A stretch of 64,000 bases of DNA from Mantamonas sphyraenae (GCA_026936335.1 JAPMXV010000046.1:1-64000); one strand, 5' to 3'; shown: positions 20,569 through 31,462, counted from the stretch's first letter. Numbers and translations are program-made. Notes: generated by a model from the letters alone, not told the origin.

Positions 20569-21543
20569 TCACTTTCCTCCCCCACACACCAGACACCCTT
20601 CCTTCACCTCGCCCACCCACGAGTCCATGCTAAAGTTCAGCATGTAGAAAAACACCCGCGACGGAATCTCGTCGCTCGCCCCCATCACGTACTCGTTCAT
20701 GATTGCGCTCATCAGATGCGCACACATTGCACAGCTGTACACACAGCTGCCGCCTTCCCGCCCCATGTCCTCAATCTGCAGATCACGAGGCAAAAAGTCC
20801 AGCTTTTCCAGCTCCATGATCTTCCCTTGGCTCATCTTGCTCATCACCTCCTCCTCCAACGTGTCCGTCTGGCACCCAAAGCACGGTCCCTCATTCGGCT
20901 TCTGGAACAGCACTCCGCACATGTGTCCCGAAGACGGCTCCGTGCCTCCGTCCACCAACGGCACCCCGAGCTCCCGCGCCAGCAGCGCCAGCGCCCCGGT
21001 AAAGTGATCACTAAAGTCAATCGAGTTGAAGATGCACGTCACGTCCTCCTTGGCCAGCCCAACCAGCCGCTGCCACTCCTCGCACGCGTTGCTCACCTCC
21101 ACGTCCACAATCTCCGTCTGCAGGTTGTGCAGTGACTCCAGCGTCTCGATTGCACTCTTCACCTTGCTCTTCCCAATCATCGACTTGTTGTACAGAATCT
21201 GCCGGTTCAGGTTGTGGTCGTCCACCACGTCCATGTCGATCAAGTAGATCTTTTTGTATCCCAGCCGGCAGCAGTTCTGCGCAATCGTCGTACCCAGTCC
21301 TCCCACCCCAAAGATCATCGCCACCTGTTTCTCCACCGCCTCCTTGTTCCACACGCTCGTATTGTTCTGTCGCTTGAAAAAATCAAACCCAACGCCCTCC
21401 GTCCCTTCTTGCTGCTGCTCAACGCTCATGCTGCGCACAACCGATCCACACCCAAAACACAACCCAGCCCCGGCCAGCAATAAAGGAAAACACACCCCCA
21501 AAACACACGTGTCAGTTCCCAACCCGCACTTCTTCCACGCCAT
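20569..21543 (-). CDS. ThiF/MoeB/E1-like adenylating enzyme with possible N-terminal membrane anchor
   Basis: The uninterrupted frame gives 324 residues from ATG at 21543, or 286 from ATG at 21429 (MSVEQQQEG). The core has the nucleotide-binding GVGGLGTTIAQNCCRLGY, then DMDVVDDHNLNRQ, which carries the Asp and Arg typical of ThiF, MoeB and ubiquitin-type E1 folds. Cys pairs CFGC and CLVC may bind zinc. If the longer start is used, VLGVCFPLLLAGAGLCFGCG forms a hydrophobic segment that could anchor or target the protein. I cannot assign a substrate: it is not obviously UBA5, MOCS3 or an E1 of a known modifier. Adenylation of a ubiquitin-like or sulfur-carrier protein is the family's usual role. 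Confidence 0.75.
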   Translation of the reverse strand: MAWKKCGLGTDTCVLGVCFPLLLAGAGLCFGCGSVVRSMSVEQQQEGTEGVGFDFFKRQNNTSVWNKEAVEKQVAMIFGVGGLGTTIAQNCCRLGYKKIYLIDMDVVDDHNLNRQILYNKSMIGKSKVKSAIETLESLHNLQTEIVDVEVSNACEEWQRLVGLAKEDVTCIFNSIDFSDHFTGALALLARELGVPLVDGGTEPSSGHMCGVLFQKPNEGPCFGCQTDTLEEEVMSKMSQGKIMELEKLDFLPRDLQIEDMGREGGSCVYSCAMCAHLMSAIMNEYVMGASDEIPSRVFFYMLNFSMDSWVGEVKEGCLVCGGGK

Positions 21544-21783
21544 TTCCCCAAACTTCCCTCTCTCACCCCGCCGTGCTCGCAAACCCACCCCACCCACTGC
21601 CCACCTTCAAACCCCCATTCCTCTCCACAGCCCCCATCCACCCTTGCCTCACCCCCGCTCCCCCAAGCCCCTCTCTCCACCACGCCCCACGTCACCACTC
21701 CCTTCTCTCTCCTTCGCGCACCTTCTTTGCTTGCTGTAACCGTGGCTCCTCCAGCGCACCCACTCCATCCACGCCCAACAGCC
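21544..21783. promoter_or_regulatory. Divergent intergenic region, ThiF-like and aldonolactone oxidase
   Basis: This 240-base, C-rich spacer separates two outward-reading genes and must contain both 5' UTRs and both promoters. No TATA-like element is evident. If the ThiF-like gene starts at 21429 the shared region is longer. Confidence 0.35.
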
Positions 21784-23202
21784 ATGGCCAACCTCTGCTT
21801 CGTGTCCACTTTGGTTGTCATCCTCGCCCTCGTCTCCATACAGCGCATCTACCCGTCTGGCGAACTCTACCAGCAACACGCTGGCCGCTTCCGCGACTGG
21901 AGCCGCTTTCACAAATGGAAGCCCGAGTACACCCACTTTCCCTCCACACTCGACGAAATCACAAACCTCGTCAAGAACGCCGGCTACAACAAGCAGCGCA
22001 TCCGCGTCATTGGCGCCGGCCACTCCTGGAACGGTAACCAGGTCTCAGACTCCGTCCAGATCTCCCTCGACGACTACAACGCCGTCCTCCACGTCGACAA
22101 CACCACCCGTCTCGCACACGTCCAGGCTGGCATCCGCCTCAAGCATCTCACCCGCGCCCTCAACCGCCACGGCCTCGCCATGTGCACCCTCGGCTCCGTC
22201 TCCCACCAGAGCATCGCTGGCGCCATCTCCACCGCCACCCATGGCACAGGCTCCACCGTTCAGAACATCCCTTCTTTCGTCGAGCACCTTCAGCTCGTCA
22301 CTGCCTCCGGCGATGTCCTTGAGCTCGACAAGTCCCACAAGGACTTTCCCGCCGCCCTCGTTGCATTTGGCACTGCTGGCATCATCACAGAGGTGAAGCT
22401 CCGTGTCTGCGACCGTTTTCGCCTCAAAAACACAGAACGATCCACAAACTTCACCTGGATCATGGACAACTGGGACTACGTACGACACGCCGCACAACAC
22501 GTCAAGCTCTGGATTCTCCCGCACACAAACGGCCACACACAGCTCTACATGTACAACCGCACCACACAGCCCGCAAACGTACCCCATCCCATCGTCGACT
22601 GGTTCACAGAGGAGTTTCTCGGCCAGCACGTTGCCCAGTTCCTCATGCACATCTCCCAGTCCAACCCCTGGCTCGGATTCAAGCTCAACAAGCTCCAAGC
22701 CCTCCTTGGTTTCTCAGACCGCGAGCGCATCGACGAGTCCCACCGCATCTTCAACGTGCCCGTCCACATTCGCCGCCATCGCGAAATGGAGTACGCCCTG
22801 CCCATTCACAAGTGCAAGGACACCCTGCGCACCCTCGTCGAGTGGCTCGAGGACTCTCCCAACAACGACAACCTCTTTGTCAACTTTCCCATCGAGGTTC
22901 GCTTCGTCAAGGCCGACAACATCTGGATGAGCCCCGTCTACAAGCAGGACTCCTGCTACATTGGCGTCATGATGTACATGCGCGATCAAGAGTATCTTCG
23001 CTACCGCCGCTTCGCAGAGCCCCTCCTCCTCGCCGCCGGAGGCAGGCCCCACTGGGGCAAGATCTTTGACATCCGCGGCCCCGACCTCATCAACCGCTAC
23101 CCGCGCGGCCAAGACTTTCTCGCCACCATCCAACGCCTCGACCCGCACGGCATCTTCCGCAACGACTGGGCCAACTCTGTCCTCGGCCTCGAATCCTCGT
23201 GA
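21784..23202 (+). CDS. FAD-linked aldonolactone oxidase (ALO/GULO family)
   Basis: The single-exon gene encodes 472 residues from the ATG in GCCATGGCC. A hydrophobic N-terminal segment (CFVSTLVVILALVSI) suggests membrane anchoring. The FAD-binding half carries VIGAGHSW, where His80 is placed like the histidine that binds FAD covalently in gulonolactone and arabinonolactone oxidases. ATHGTGST follows. The C-terminal half ends with HWGK near residues 423-426, the conserved substrate-site motif of this family. It should oxidise an aldono-1,4-lactone to ascorbate or erythroascorbate with oxygen. The sequence alone does not tell which lactone. A mitochondrial galactonolactone dehydrogenase is less likely given the GHS motif. 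Confidence 0.88.
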   Translation: MANLCFVSTLVVILALVSIQRIYPSGELYQQHAGRFRDWSRFHKWKPEYTHFPSTLDEITNLVKNAGYNKQRIRVIGAGHSWNGNQVSDSVQISLDDYNAVLHVDNTTRLAHVQAGIRLKHLTRALNRHGLAMCTLGSVSHQSIAGAISTATHGTGSTVQNIPSFVEHLQLVTASGDVLELDKSHKDFPAALVAFGTAGIITEVKLRVCDRFRLKNTERSTNFTWIMDNWDYVRHAAQHVKLWILPHTNGHTQLYMYNRTTQPANVPHPIVDWFTEEFLGQHVAQFLMHISQSNPWLGFKLNKLQALLGFSDRERIDESHRIFNVPVHIRRHREMEYALPIHKCKDTLRTLVEWLEDSPNNDNLFVNFPIEVRFVKADNIWMSPVYKQDSCYIGVMMYMRDQEYLRYRRFAEPLLLAAGGRPHWGKIFDIRGPDLINRYPRGQDFLATIQRLDPHGIFRNDWANSVLGLESS

Positions 23203-23235
23203 TTCCTCGTCCGCAAAAAGCACAGCTGCACCCCT

Positions 23236-23445
23236 TCATCCCATTTTCCCAACACTTCCCGCCCCAATCACCTTCCACGTGTCCTTCCACACACGCGACA
23301 GGCTCAAATACACACGCAACCGAGGTTGCAGCAACTCGCATATCTCTTCCGTCGCATCCACCACCAGCCTCTGCCCGCGCTTGTCTTCCAGCGTCTCCAA
23401 CAGCTCCATCATAAACGCGTCCTCCTCCACCTTCCCAGCCCCCGA

Positions 23446-23483
<38 letters not shown>

Positions 23484-24359
23484 TACATGCTTTAACCCGC
23501 CCTTCTTGCCCGTTTCCTTCTCCCGGGCGTACACTATGTCTTCCCCCACAACCACAAACTCCTCATCCTCCACATGCACCTGGGCCACTACAAAGTATCC
23601 CTCTCTCGTCTCGTTGTTTGAAAACTCCAGGTACGGCCTGTTGCGCTCGCCCAGCTCTTGCAGCATCGCCTGCAGGTCCTGCTGCCTCGGAAGATGCGCA
23701 AGATTGAACGCCACGCTCTGCACACAATCCGCCAGTACCTCTCCGCTCACCCACGCCATCACCTCGTCTTGTTGCTGCAGCCACTCCAGCAGTGCGTACA
23801 TCACCATCACGCTCTGCTCCATAAGGCCCGAGCCTACAAGCACTTTGTTCGGCAGGTAGTATTCGCAAAACACAAGCACCAGCAGCGGCAAATGCTCCGC
23901 CCCACACGTCGCCAGAAACCCGTCACTGTCGTCCAATTGCCCTTGTTCCTCCGTATCCAGCCCGATCTCCTTCCCCTCCATTCCACTTGCTGCCAGCGAC
24001 GCCAGCAGGTGTTGTCGCCCCACCCCCACACAGCACGCCGGAAACATCACCGACAACACTGCCGACAGCATTTCCTCCTCTGCATCTTCCGTTGCTGTGT
24101 CTCCGGCTTCCTCTGCCCCTGCCTGCTCGCGCACATGCTCTCCAAACGCCCCTAGTGCCTCCGCCACGCTCACTCCGCTCGCATTGAGCCGCCCACCCTC
24201 CTCCCCGCCCCGTGTCGACAACGATGCCTCCACCATCGACACCAGCCGCATCTGCATCCCCTCGTCCAGGCTTTCCGTCTCAAACTCATACTCTGGCAGC
24301 TCTGCCATCTGCTTCCTCTCCGCCCGCCCTTTAGCCTCCAGGCCGTCTTCCAAGTCCAT
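23236..24359 (-). CDS. Unknown protein with acidic middle region
   Basis: Exon 1 runs 24359 to 23487 and exon 2 runs 23430 to 23236, giving about 355 residues, or 338 if the second Met (MAELPEYEF) is used. The proposed 56-base intron is GTATCG...GGGAAG and is mostly a CGT triplet repeat. Without it the frame ends in a serine run and stops early, while with it the protein-like segment EEDAFMMELLETLEDKRGQR joins in phase. The N-terminal part is Glu-rich and the middle is hydrophobic/helical (LPLLVLVFCEYYLPN). I recognise no domain. The stop is 33 bases from that of the convergent oxidase. Confidence 0.6.
23447..23483. repeat. (ACG)n triplet repeat, probably intronic
   Basis: About 12 GAC/ACG triplets make up most of the proposed 56-base intron of the minus-strand unknown gene. 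If translated instead they would give a serine or valine run. Confidence 0.85.
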
Positions 24360-24650
24360 CCTTTGGTCCCTCCCGCGCGACCCTCCTTGACCTCACCCAC
24401 AACTTTGCAACCCCGTCTTCCCCGTCCCCGTTTCACTCGGCACGACTCAGGCTCAGGTGCGAAAAACGACACCTTCCACCTTTTTCCTCAAACTCGCTGA
24501 CCAACTGTCCACAATCCACTTTGCATCTTCATTGCTTCCCTCCGTACCCTCTCCAACCGTTCCTCGTTTCTTATTGTCGTCTCACGCCCCGTTCGCCTTG
24601 CTGCGGCACTCCACGCGGCATTTTCCCTGTCCCTTCCCCCTTTGTCCCGT

Positions 24651-25305
24651 TCACAGCAACACACATCGACATCCCTGCCCTGCCCCATCTCCTCCCCTTC
24701 CCTGTCCGCCCGCACCACCTGTTCCATTGCCACCACCACCCCCCTGGCGCCCTCCTCCTCCGCCCCTCCTGCCTCCTTGTTGCTTCCCGCTCGACGCCTT
24801 TCCTATTGACAAGTGCATCGACACAGGCTGAATCTGCATGTTGATATCCATATCTGTCGCACGAAACCCACCACCCCACTCTGCGTCAGCCCGCCTGGTT
24901 CCGTTCCAATTCCCTTCCTTCCCATCTCCTTCCCTCTTCCCCCCCCCGTCCACACCTGCGCCCGCAATCGTGCCTTCTCTACAACCCTTGTATCCTTCCT
25001 CTGCTTTCCTACCTTTCAGCATCGTCTCGTCCTCCAGAAAGCGGCCCCTGTAAATCACTCGGATTTGCTCCGTCGACTCCACCGGCATCCCTGCGCTAAC
25101 CCTCCTCTGCGTCAGCCCCTGTGCCCTCCTCCCCATCTTCTCTCATTTCCACGCTCGCCGACTCGCCTTCTTCTCCCGCCCTCTCTTTCCACGTCGAAAA
25201 CACAAACGCTCTCAGAGCCGCCACGTTCGTTGCATCCAGGTCGAAATCGCCCCCAAACTCCTCCTTGCCTGGCTGCAAGAAGCGCACCGCAAGCGTGTTG
25301 GACAT
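24651..25305 (-). CDS. UBL3: Membrane-anchored ubiquitin-fold protein UBL3
   Basis: Proposed exons are 25305-25153, 25106-25013 and 24880-24651, giving about 158 residues. The start MSNTLAVRFLQPG leads into a ubiquitin-like fold. QIRVIYRGRFLEDE and VSMHLSIGK correspond to the strongly conserved RLIYQGRFL and MHLV parts of UBL3/MUB proteins. A glycine-rich linker ends in CRCVLL, where Cys-Val-Leu-Leu is a CaaL-type prenylation site (Leu favours geranylgeranyl) and the other Cys may be palmitoylated. Human UBL3 ends in a similar lipidated Cys pair. The second intron (GTAGGAAAG to GACGCAG) is firm. The first, 46 bases with a weak GTGGAA donor, is needed to keep frame and could instead be a one-base error. 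Confidence 0.78.
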
Positions 25306-25500
25306 TCGGCTGTACTTGCGACTCGTGATCTTGCTGGGATGGCTGCAAACGCTTGGCCCACCCAACGCGCACCCCGCTCTCTCACACCACGCTCCACCAC
25401 TCCCATCCTCAACAACACCTGCTTCCCTTGCCCTTGGGCGAGAAAGGATGGTTTTTGGCGGGAGACTCACCCCCCCCTCCTCCCCCAGCCCACCCAACCC
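25306..25500. promoter_or_regulatory. Divergent intergenic region, UBL3 and WDR17
   Basis: About 195 bases separate the two start codons, which point away from each other, so the promoters must overlap here. No specific element was recognised. Confidence 0.35.
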
Positions 25501-28500
25501 ATGTCTTCCAGTAGCTCTGCAGGTTCCAGCTCCTTGTCCGACGGCATCCAGCGTCAGCAGGGGCTCATGGTACGCTGTCCACAAGCCTCTCCCTCATTCT
25601 CTTGACTCCTACTTACCACCTTCCACCCCACTCTCTTTTCAACCTCCCCCGTTTCCCTCCCCACAGCGTCAAGTAGCGCTCGTTCCCGCCGGCTGCCAAT
25701 TGTGGAACCCCAACGTCGTCGACACAGCCCACGGTCGCTTTGCCTACTGCTCCACCCTCGCCATCTACGTCTACGACAGCACCTCCTTTGAACTCCAACA
25801 CATCATTGCTGCCCACGAAAAGATCATCATGGGCATCTGCTGGTCTGTTCTCGCGACTTCTCCTCCCCCCCATTTCCCGCGTTCTCACTTTGCACACTCT
25901 ACCTCTCATGTCTCTTCCCCTTCCTCTCCGCCCCCCTCCTCCCCTCACACGGCCCACTGCTCCCTTTCACACGCATTCAGGTCTCCCTTTGATCCCGATC
26001 TGCTCGTCACCGTCTCCTTGGACTGTTCCTGCGTCGTTTGGCGCCTCAGCGACGAATCCGCACTCCACACCTTCCACACAAACGACTACCCAGTCAGCGT
26101 CGACTGGTGCCCCTCCTCCGACAGCCTCATTGCCATCGGAACAGACAGAGGCACTGTCCATCTTTGGAACTACCTCACGACGAGAACACCACTGTGCGCG
26201 ACAGTTCCTCCCGCGCCCTCGAGGCTGTCCGCTGGAACCCCAAGGTCTCTGGCCTCCTCGCCTGTGGTCTCAAGGACGGCTCTGTTTCCATGCTCACCAG
26301 CAAGCGCATGCGAAAGACGGGCTTCAAGGCCTCTGGCGCCGTCGTCGACATTCGTTGGGACCCGCTCTCAGACAACTACTTCCTCGTCGGTGCCGACGAC
26401 GGAGGCATGTGGCTGGTTGACTACGACACAGGCAACGCCATGACCACCTTTGATCTCCAGCCCGGTGGCCTGCGTTCCCTCGCCTGGCACCCGTCCGTTC
26501 CGGGCCAGTTTCTCACCACCGAGGATCGAACGGGCGTCGTCAAGTACTGGAACGTCGCTTCTTCCACACCCGTTGATTCCTTCAAGATCACTCGCTCCGG
26601 TTTCCGCAACCTCCGTTTTCTTGACAAACAGCACCAAGCTCTCTGCACCTTTCAGGACGGCTCCGTCGGTGTCTACAATCTCCAGGCACGCAAATTCGAC
26701 TATCAGCCCCAGAGTGGCCACTGCGAAACCATCTTTGACTGCCGCTTCAAGCCCACGTAAGTCCTCCCACCTCTCTTTTCCCGCCTCACCCGCTCCCCAC
26801 CCACTAACTTCCTCCTCTTCCCATCCACCCAGCAATCCAAACATCCTTGCTACCGGATCCTACGACGGCTCCGTCAAGGTGTGGGACATCGCCCGCATGG
26901 AGTGCTTGGTCGACCTCCATGGCGCTGAAGGCATCATCTATGCCGTCGAGTGGCATCCCGAGTCCGATCTCCTCGCCGCATGCACTTCCGAAGCCATGAT
27001 CTACATCTGGGACACCTCTCGTGGCTCCCTCAAGGTCAAGTACAACGCCCACACGTCTGCCATCTTCCGCCTCAGTTGGCACGACAACGGCAAGTGGCTT
27101 GCCTCCTCTTCCAAGGATGGCACTCTCGTCGTCACAGACATCAACGACCAGTCCAACGTCTACTGCATCAAAACTGCACGCGAGCTCTACGGCAACGCCT
27201 GGAGCCCCTTCCACCAGAACCGCATTGCCGCAGCCTGCTCCGACGGCGTCATCCGCGTCTACGACCTCGACCTCGGCACCGCATGCACATTCACTCTCAA
27301 AGCACACCGCAAGCGCTGCTTCCAGGTCGTCTATTCACCCCTCCTTCCTGACGTTCTCGCCACCGGCTGCGACGACAACACCATTTCCGTCTGGAACGTC
27401 GCCGCAAACGTCAAGAAGCCCATGCAGCTGCTCCAAGGACACACCTCAAAGGTGCGAGCCCTTGTGTTTTCCCCCGAGCTCCCTCATATCCTCCTCTCCG
27501 GTTCCTGGGACGGCACCATCCGCGTCTGGGATATCTACGACGGCTCCTGCCTCCAGGTCCTCCACGACCACCACGCCGACGTCTACGGCCTCACTTGCCA
27601 TCCCATGCGTCCTTTCGTCTTTGCCTCCTCCAGCAGAGACACATCTCTTCGTGTCTGGTCCCTGGAGTCCCTTGTCGCACCTCTCAAGGTCGACATCCTC
27701 ACCACCCAGCGCTGGACGTCGTCCCTTGGCCAAGCCGAAGACGTTTTTGCCAACCACGACGTCAAGCTTTGCGGCATCGCCGCCTCTCAGGCCGCTCAGG
27801 AGTACGAGGCCGCTTCCACTCTCGCCGACAAGTTCCAAACCCTCTTTGCATTCTTCAGCCCTCCTCACGGCACGGTCAATCTCTGGGATCTTGCTGTCGC
27901 CGAAGCAAAGCGCTCCTGTGAGCCTGTCGACGGTCCCATCCAATTTGTTGAGCAGATTGGCACCCAAAAGGAAACCACTGTCGATGCCAAGCTCAAAGCA
28001 CGTGGCATCGGCCGTGGCAAAAAGGCCGACCGTCTCCGCGCCGCTGCCGAAGGCTACCTCCAACTCGGTAAGATGCGCGAATTCTGTGACATCATGTGTG
28101 ACCTGGACGAGTGGGACAAGGCCATCAGCTTCGCCCCAGCCGTGTCCCTCGACTACTGGCGTGAACTCTGTGCTCGCCGCGGCGAGCTCCTCAGCCAGGC
28201 CGAGGATCCACAGGCCGCCCAGTACTACCTCGCCAGCGGCCAGCCGTCCAAGCTCCTCGAATTTCACCTTGATCGCGCCGAGTACAACGACGCCCTCTTT
28301 GTCGCCCAAAGCATCCAAGAAGGACGCTATTCGTCCGCGTCCTCCTCCTCCTCGTCCTCCTCGTCCTCCACAACCACAAACACTACCAACACCACCAACG
28401 CCTCGGTCTCCTCTGTCATCGAACATCTTGTCCAACACTACTACGCTCGCTCGCTACCCCTCCACGCTGCCTGCGTCTATCTCTCCAACCACGACGTGCC

Positions 28501-29551
28501 CAACGCCGTCCGCGTCCTCCAACAAGGCTCGGAAATCGAAATGGCCTACGCCCTCGCCACCTCCCACAGCCTCCCTGGCCATCTTTACCTCTTTGAGGCG
28601 TTTTCTCTCCACTGCGAGGCGCGTGGCCTCTGGAAACAGGCCATCGATGCCATGCAGCAGCTGCCCGACGCAGGCATGAAGGTCATGGAAGTGTGTGCAC
28701 GTGTCAGCCAAGGCGGCAACGTTGCCCTGTCCGAAGCCCTCGACTACGCCTCCCTCCGCACTGCCTCCTCCTTCGGCGACGTCGCACAGCCCACGCTCAA
28801 GGAAGGGCGAATTGCACGCGGCGTCATGTACCTCATTCTCAGCGGAGACAGCGCCGAGGCAGTCAAAGTAGGCGTCAACGCACTGGTCGAGCGTATGAGC
28901 GCCAACCAGACCGGCTTTGATGAGGCAGAGGCCCTCGACATTGTACATGCCCTGCACTGCGTCTCTACAGACGCTCTCGACGGCCACCCCAAGCGCAAGC
29001 AATTCTATGCCCTCATGGCCTACTTTGCCTGCGTAAAGGCCGTGGACAAGGGCTTCACTTCCATTCTCATGACTGCGCGCAACCATTTTGCAACTCTGGC
29101 CGCAGATGTCCTCTTTCCCGTCCCGCCCGTTCTCATTGACCTGCGCGCTGCCGAGCTCGCCCTTGAGGTCCGCTCACCAGACCTCGCTCGATGGAGCTCC
29201 ATCCTGCAGGACGCCGCTCTGTCCTCCTTTGTCGACTCCGACCTCCAGGAACGAGCCACCCTCCTCAACGCGCGCATTGTCCGGGCCATCGGCGAAATCG
29301 GTCACGCCATCGATCCCACATACGCCCGCTTTGCCGCCTCCCACCACATCACAGTCCGTGGCGCCCACCTGCCCGCAAGCACGAACCGCATGTATCCGGT
29401 CACCTCCATGGTCACCAACAACGCCATCAAGGGCCCAACGTTTCTACTCGAAGACGGCAAGACGGCCATGAGTCTCGCTGAAGCCCTCATGTGGCGATCC
29501 ATCAACGCATTTTCCCCTCTTGCGTCAGGACAGCGAATGAATCCTTTCTGA
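25501..29551 (+). CDS. WDR17: WD-repeat protein, WDR17 homologue
   Basis: Exons are 25501-25569, 25667-25842, 25981-26756 and 26833-29551, giving about 1,246 residues if one frame break is bridged. The N-terminal two thirds form many WD repeats, for example GSYDGSVKVWDI, GCDDNTISVWNV and GSWDGTIRVWDI. The C-terminal half is helical, TPR-like, with a serine/threonine tract near 28330-28390. Repeat number, the WDR17-like DHHADVYGL followed by TCHPMRPFVFASSSRDTSLR, and overall size point to WDR17, a poorly characterised scaffold. Near 26170-26185 the frame slips by one base (missing base or two extra) with no intron available. This is probably a sequence error or a real mutation. Intron 25843-25980 is in frame and stop-free, so it could be retained. 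Confidence 0.75.
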
Positions 29552-29557
29552 GGACCT

Positions 29558-31174
29558 TCATTCCAGCGAGTCTTCTTTCTCCACCATCCCGCCCACGCCA
29601 CGCGATCGTTCTCCCCAGCTCAGACACTCGGCCAGTTTGCTGAACCAGTCTGCTGTTTCGTTGTTGGGAGCAATGCACGGCACAGGCATCGTCGACATGC
29701 GCACCACCACAGAGTCTGTCCGTCGCAGACTCATCCTTCCACGGCCGTCAAACGACACTGTTGCGTCATCTGCTCGCGAGTCCTTGGACAAACGGATCCT
29801 CAGTTCGATGTCATCGGGCAGCACAATCGGTCGAAACGCAAGCGAGTGCGCGCAGATCGGTGTCAGCAGTATTCCTGGCACACTTGGGTGCAGAATCGCC
29901 CCTCCAGCACTCAACGAGTATGCCGTCGAGCCTGTGGCACTCGACACAATCATTCCGTCCGCTTGGAAGTTGGTGATAAAGTGGTTGTCGCACATAAAGT
30001 CAAAGCTGCTCATGATGGGGTTTGTCCCGCGATCAATGACGATTTCGTTCAGCGCAAGTACACGTGACCCAGCCACAACCTCCCCGTCGGCATTCTCCAC
30101 ATGGCAGCTCAGCCGTGAACGCAGCGAAATGTAAAACTGGTCTTCCAGCACGCGCGTCAAATCCCTCCTGTAGTTCACAAACTCAAACGACGTCATGAAG
30201 CCCAGCGTGCCCAGATTGAACGCGATCACTGGCGGCATGTACTTTGTAAACAGCGACGACGCGTGCAGCACTGTCCCGTCTCCGCCCATCGTCACAATCA
30301 AGTCCACGCGTTCGTGCATCGACGCAAGTTCCTCCGCGTCAAACGCCCGCAGCTGCGGGTGCTGTTCAGCAATCCCTGGCTCAATCAGCACCGTCATGCC
30401 CATTTCCTCCTGCAGCCAATCAGCAACCTCGTCCATCAACCCTGCGATCCGCTCCTCCAGCTTGCGCACAAGCAGCACCGTTGTCGGCGGCGACTCCCAC
30501 ACAAGGTGCATCTTGGAGTTGGTATAGTGTGTGCGGATCATCGCATCCAGCACCGTCTCACTCCACTCAAGCTCCGGATCGCTGCGAATCAGCTTAAACG
30601 GAGCCTTGGTTGGTGTGGAGGATGAAGACGCCGCGCTCGAGCTCGACCCAGAACGAACCACCCGCTGTACGCTTGGCGGCGACCACGCTCCTCCTCCACC
30701 ACCACCACCACCACCACCACCACTATTACCACCTCCTCCTTCTGCAATCTCTTGAGGTGGCCCTTCCTCCACGATCACAAACTCCTCACGGACACCACTT
30801 TCCCCTCTCCCACTGCTGCTACCCCCAGCTTCTCCAACTCCTCCTCCTCCCCATCGGCCATTTCCCCCGCCCCTCCCTCGCAAAAATACTGTGTAGCCTC
30901 GCTGCTCCGTGCCCGCGCCGGTCTCTCCGACTTCTCCAGAACGCTCTAGGACGAATCCATCGCTCGCCGAGTCCTTCAGCTCGGTGCGCACGTCGCTTGA
31001 CAACGGCCACACCACTCCTTCCTCGTCACACAGCTCCATTTCGTCGATATCCACGCCAAAGAACCGCGTTGCCTCTCGCAGCAGCTGTCGAAAGGTAAGA
31101 TTCGACACCAACCGGAACGCTTGTGTTTCCTCGCCAAACTCCACGTACACCCGCTTCTGTTTCCTTCGCGCCAT
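29558..31174 (-). CDS. NAD kinase with N-terminal PB1/ubiquitin-like extension
   Basis: The single-exon frame from ATG at 31174 gives 538 residues; an upstream in-frame ATG at 31210 is also possible. The catalytic half carries the NAD kinase signature MGGDGTVLHASSLF, with the GGDG loop and catalytic Asp, and later DGMIVSSATGSTAYSLSAGG, which binds NAD. It phosphorylates NAD to NADP using ATP. The first ~80 residues (VYVEFGEETQAFRLVSNLTF onward) look like a PB1 or ubiquitin-like fold, which ordinary NAD kinases lack. A Gly- and Ser-rich linker separates the two. The stop is only six bases from the stop of WDR17. Confidence 0.85.
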   Translation of the reverse strand: MARRKQKRVYVEFGEETQAFRLVSNLTFRQLLREATRFFGVDIDEMELCDEEGVVWPLSSDVRTELKDSASDGFVLERSGEVGETGAGTEQRGYTVFLRGRGGGNGRWGGGGVGEAGGSSSGRGESGVREEFVIVEEGPPQEIAEGGGGNSGGGGGGGGGGGAWSPPSVQRVVRSGSSSSAASSSSTPTKAPFKLIRSDPELEWSETVLDAMIRTHYTNSKMHLVWESPPTTVLLVRKLEERIAGLMDEVADWLQEEMGMTVLIEPGIAEQHPQLRAFDAEELASMHERVDLIVTMGGDGTVLHASSLFTKYMPPVIAFNLGTLGFMTSFEFVNYRRDLTRVLEDQFYISLRSRLSCHVENADGEVVAGSRVLALNEIVIDRGTNPIMSSFDFMCDNHFITNFQADGMIVSSATGSTAYSLSAGGAILHPSVPGILLTPICAHSLAFRPIVLPDDIELRIRLSKDSRADDATVSFDGRGRMSLRRTDSVVVRMSTMPVPCIAPNNETADWFSKLAECLSWGERSRGVGGMVEKEDSLE

Positions 31175-31462
31175 TCCTCCCCACGGCTTCGGCGATTTGA
31201 CGTGCTGCACTCGTGCCCACGCGGCATCCCGTCCCGTCCCTTGTCAGTGTCTCCAGTCCGCGTCCAACGCCTCCCATCCCGGAATCCCGAAACTCACAAA
31301 CACCTCACCGCCCACACTACGGCTTTGTTGCAGTTCTCCCAGGACACCCAGCGTGTTTTCCTCGTCCTCATCCTCATCCTCAGTCCTTCCCCTCGCACCG
31401 GGCACGCTGATGGCCTTGCTAAGCGCCGATTCGCTCATGGCACCTCAAGAACACCAACAAAA
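31175..31462. promoter_or_regulatory. Divergent intergenic region, NAD kinase and CCDC43
   Basis: This is a 288-base spacer between outward-reading genes. It is GC-rich with no obvious TATA element. An upstream ATG for NAD kinase lies at 31210, and the CCDC43 frame is open upstream of its chosen ATG. Confidence 0.35.
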
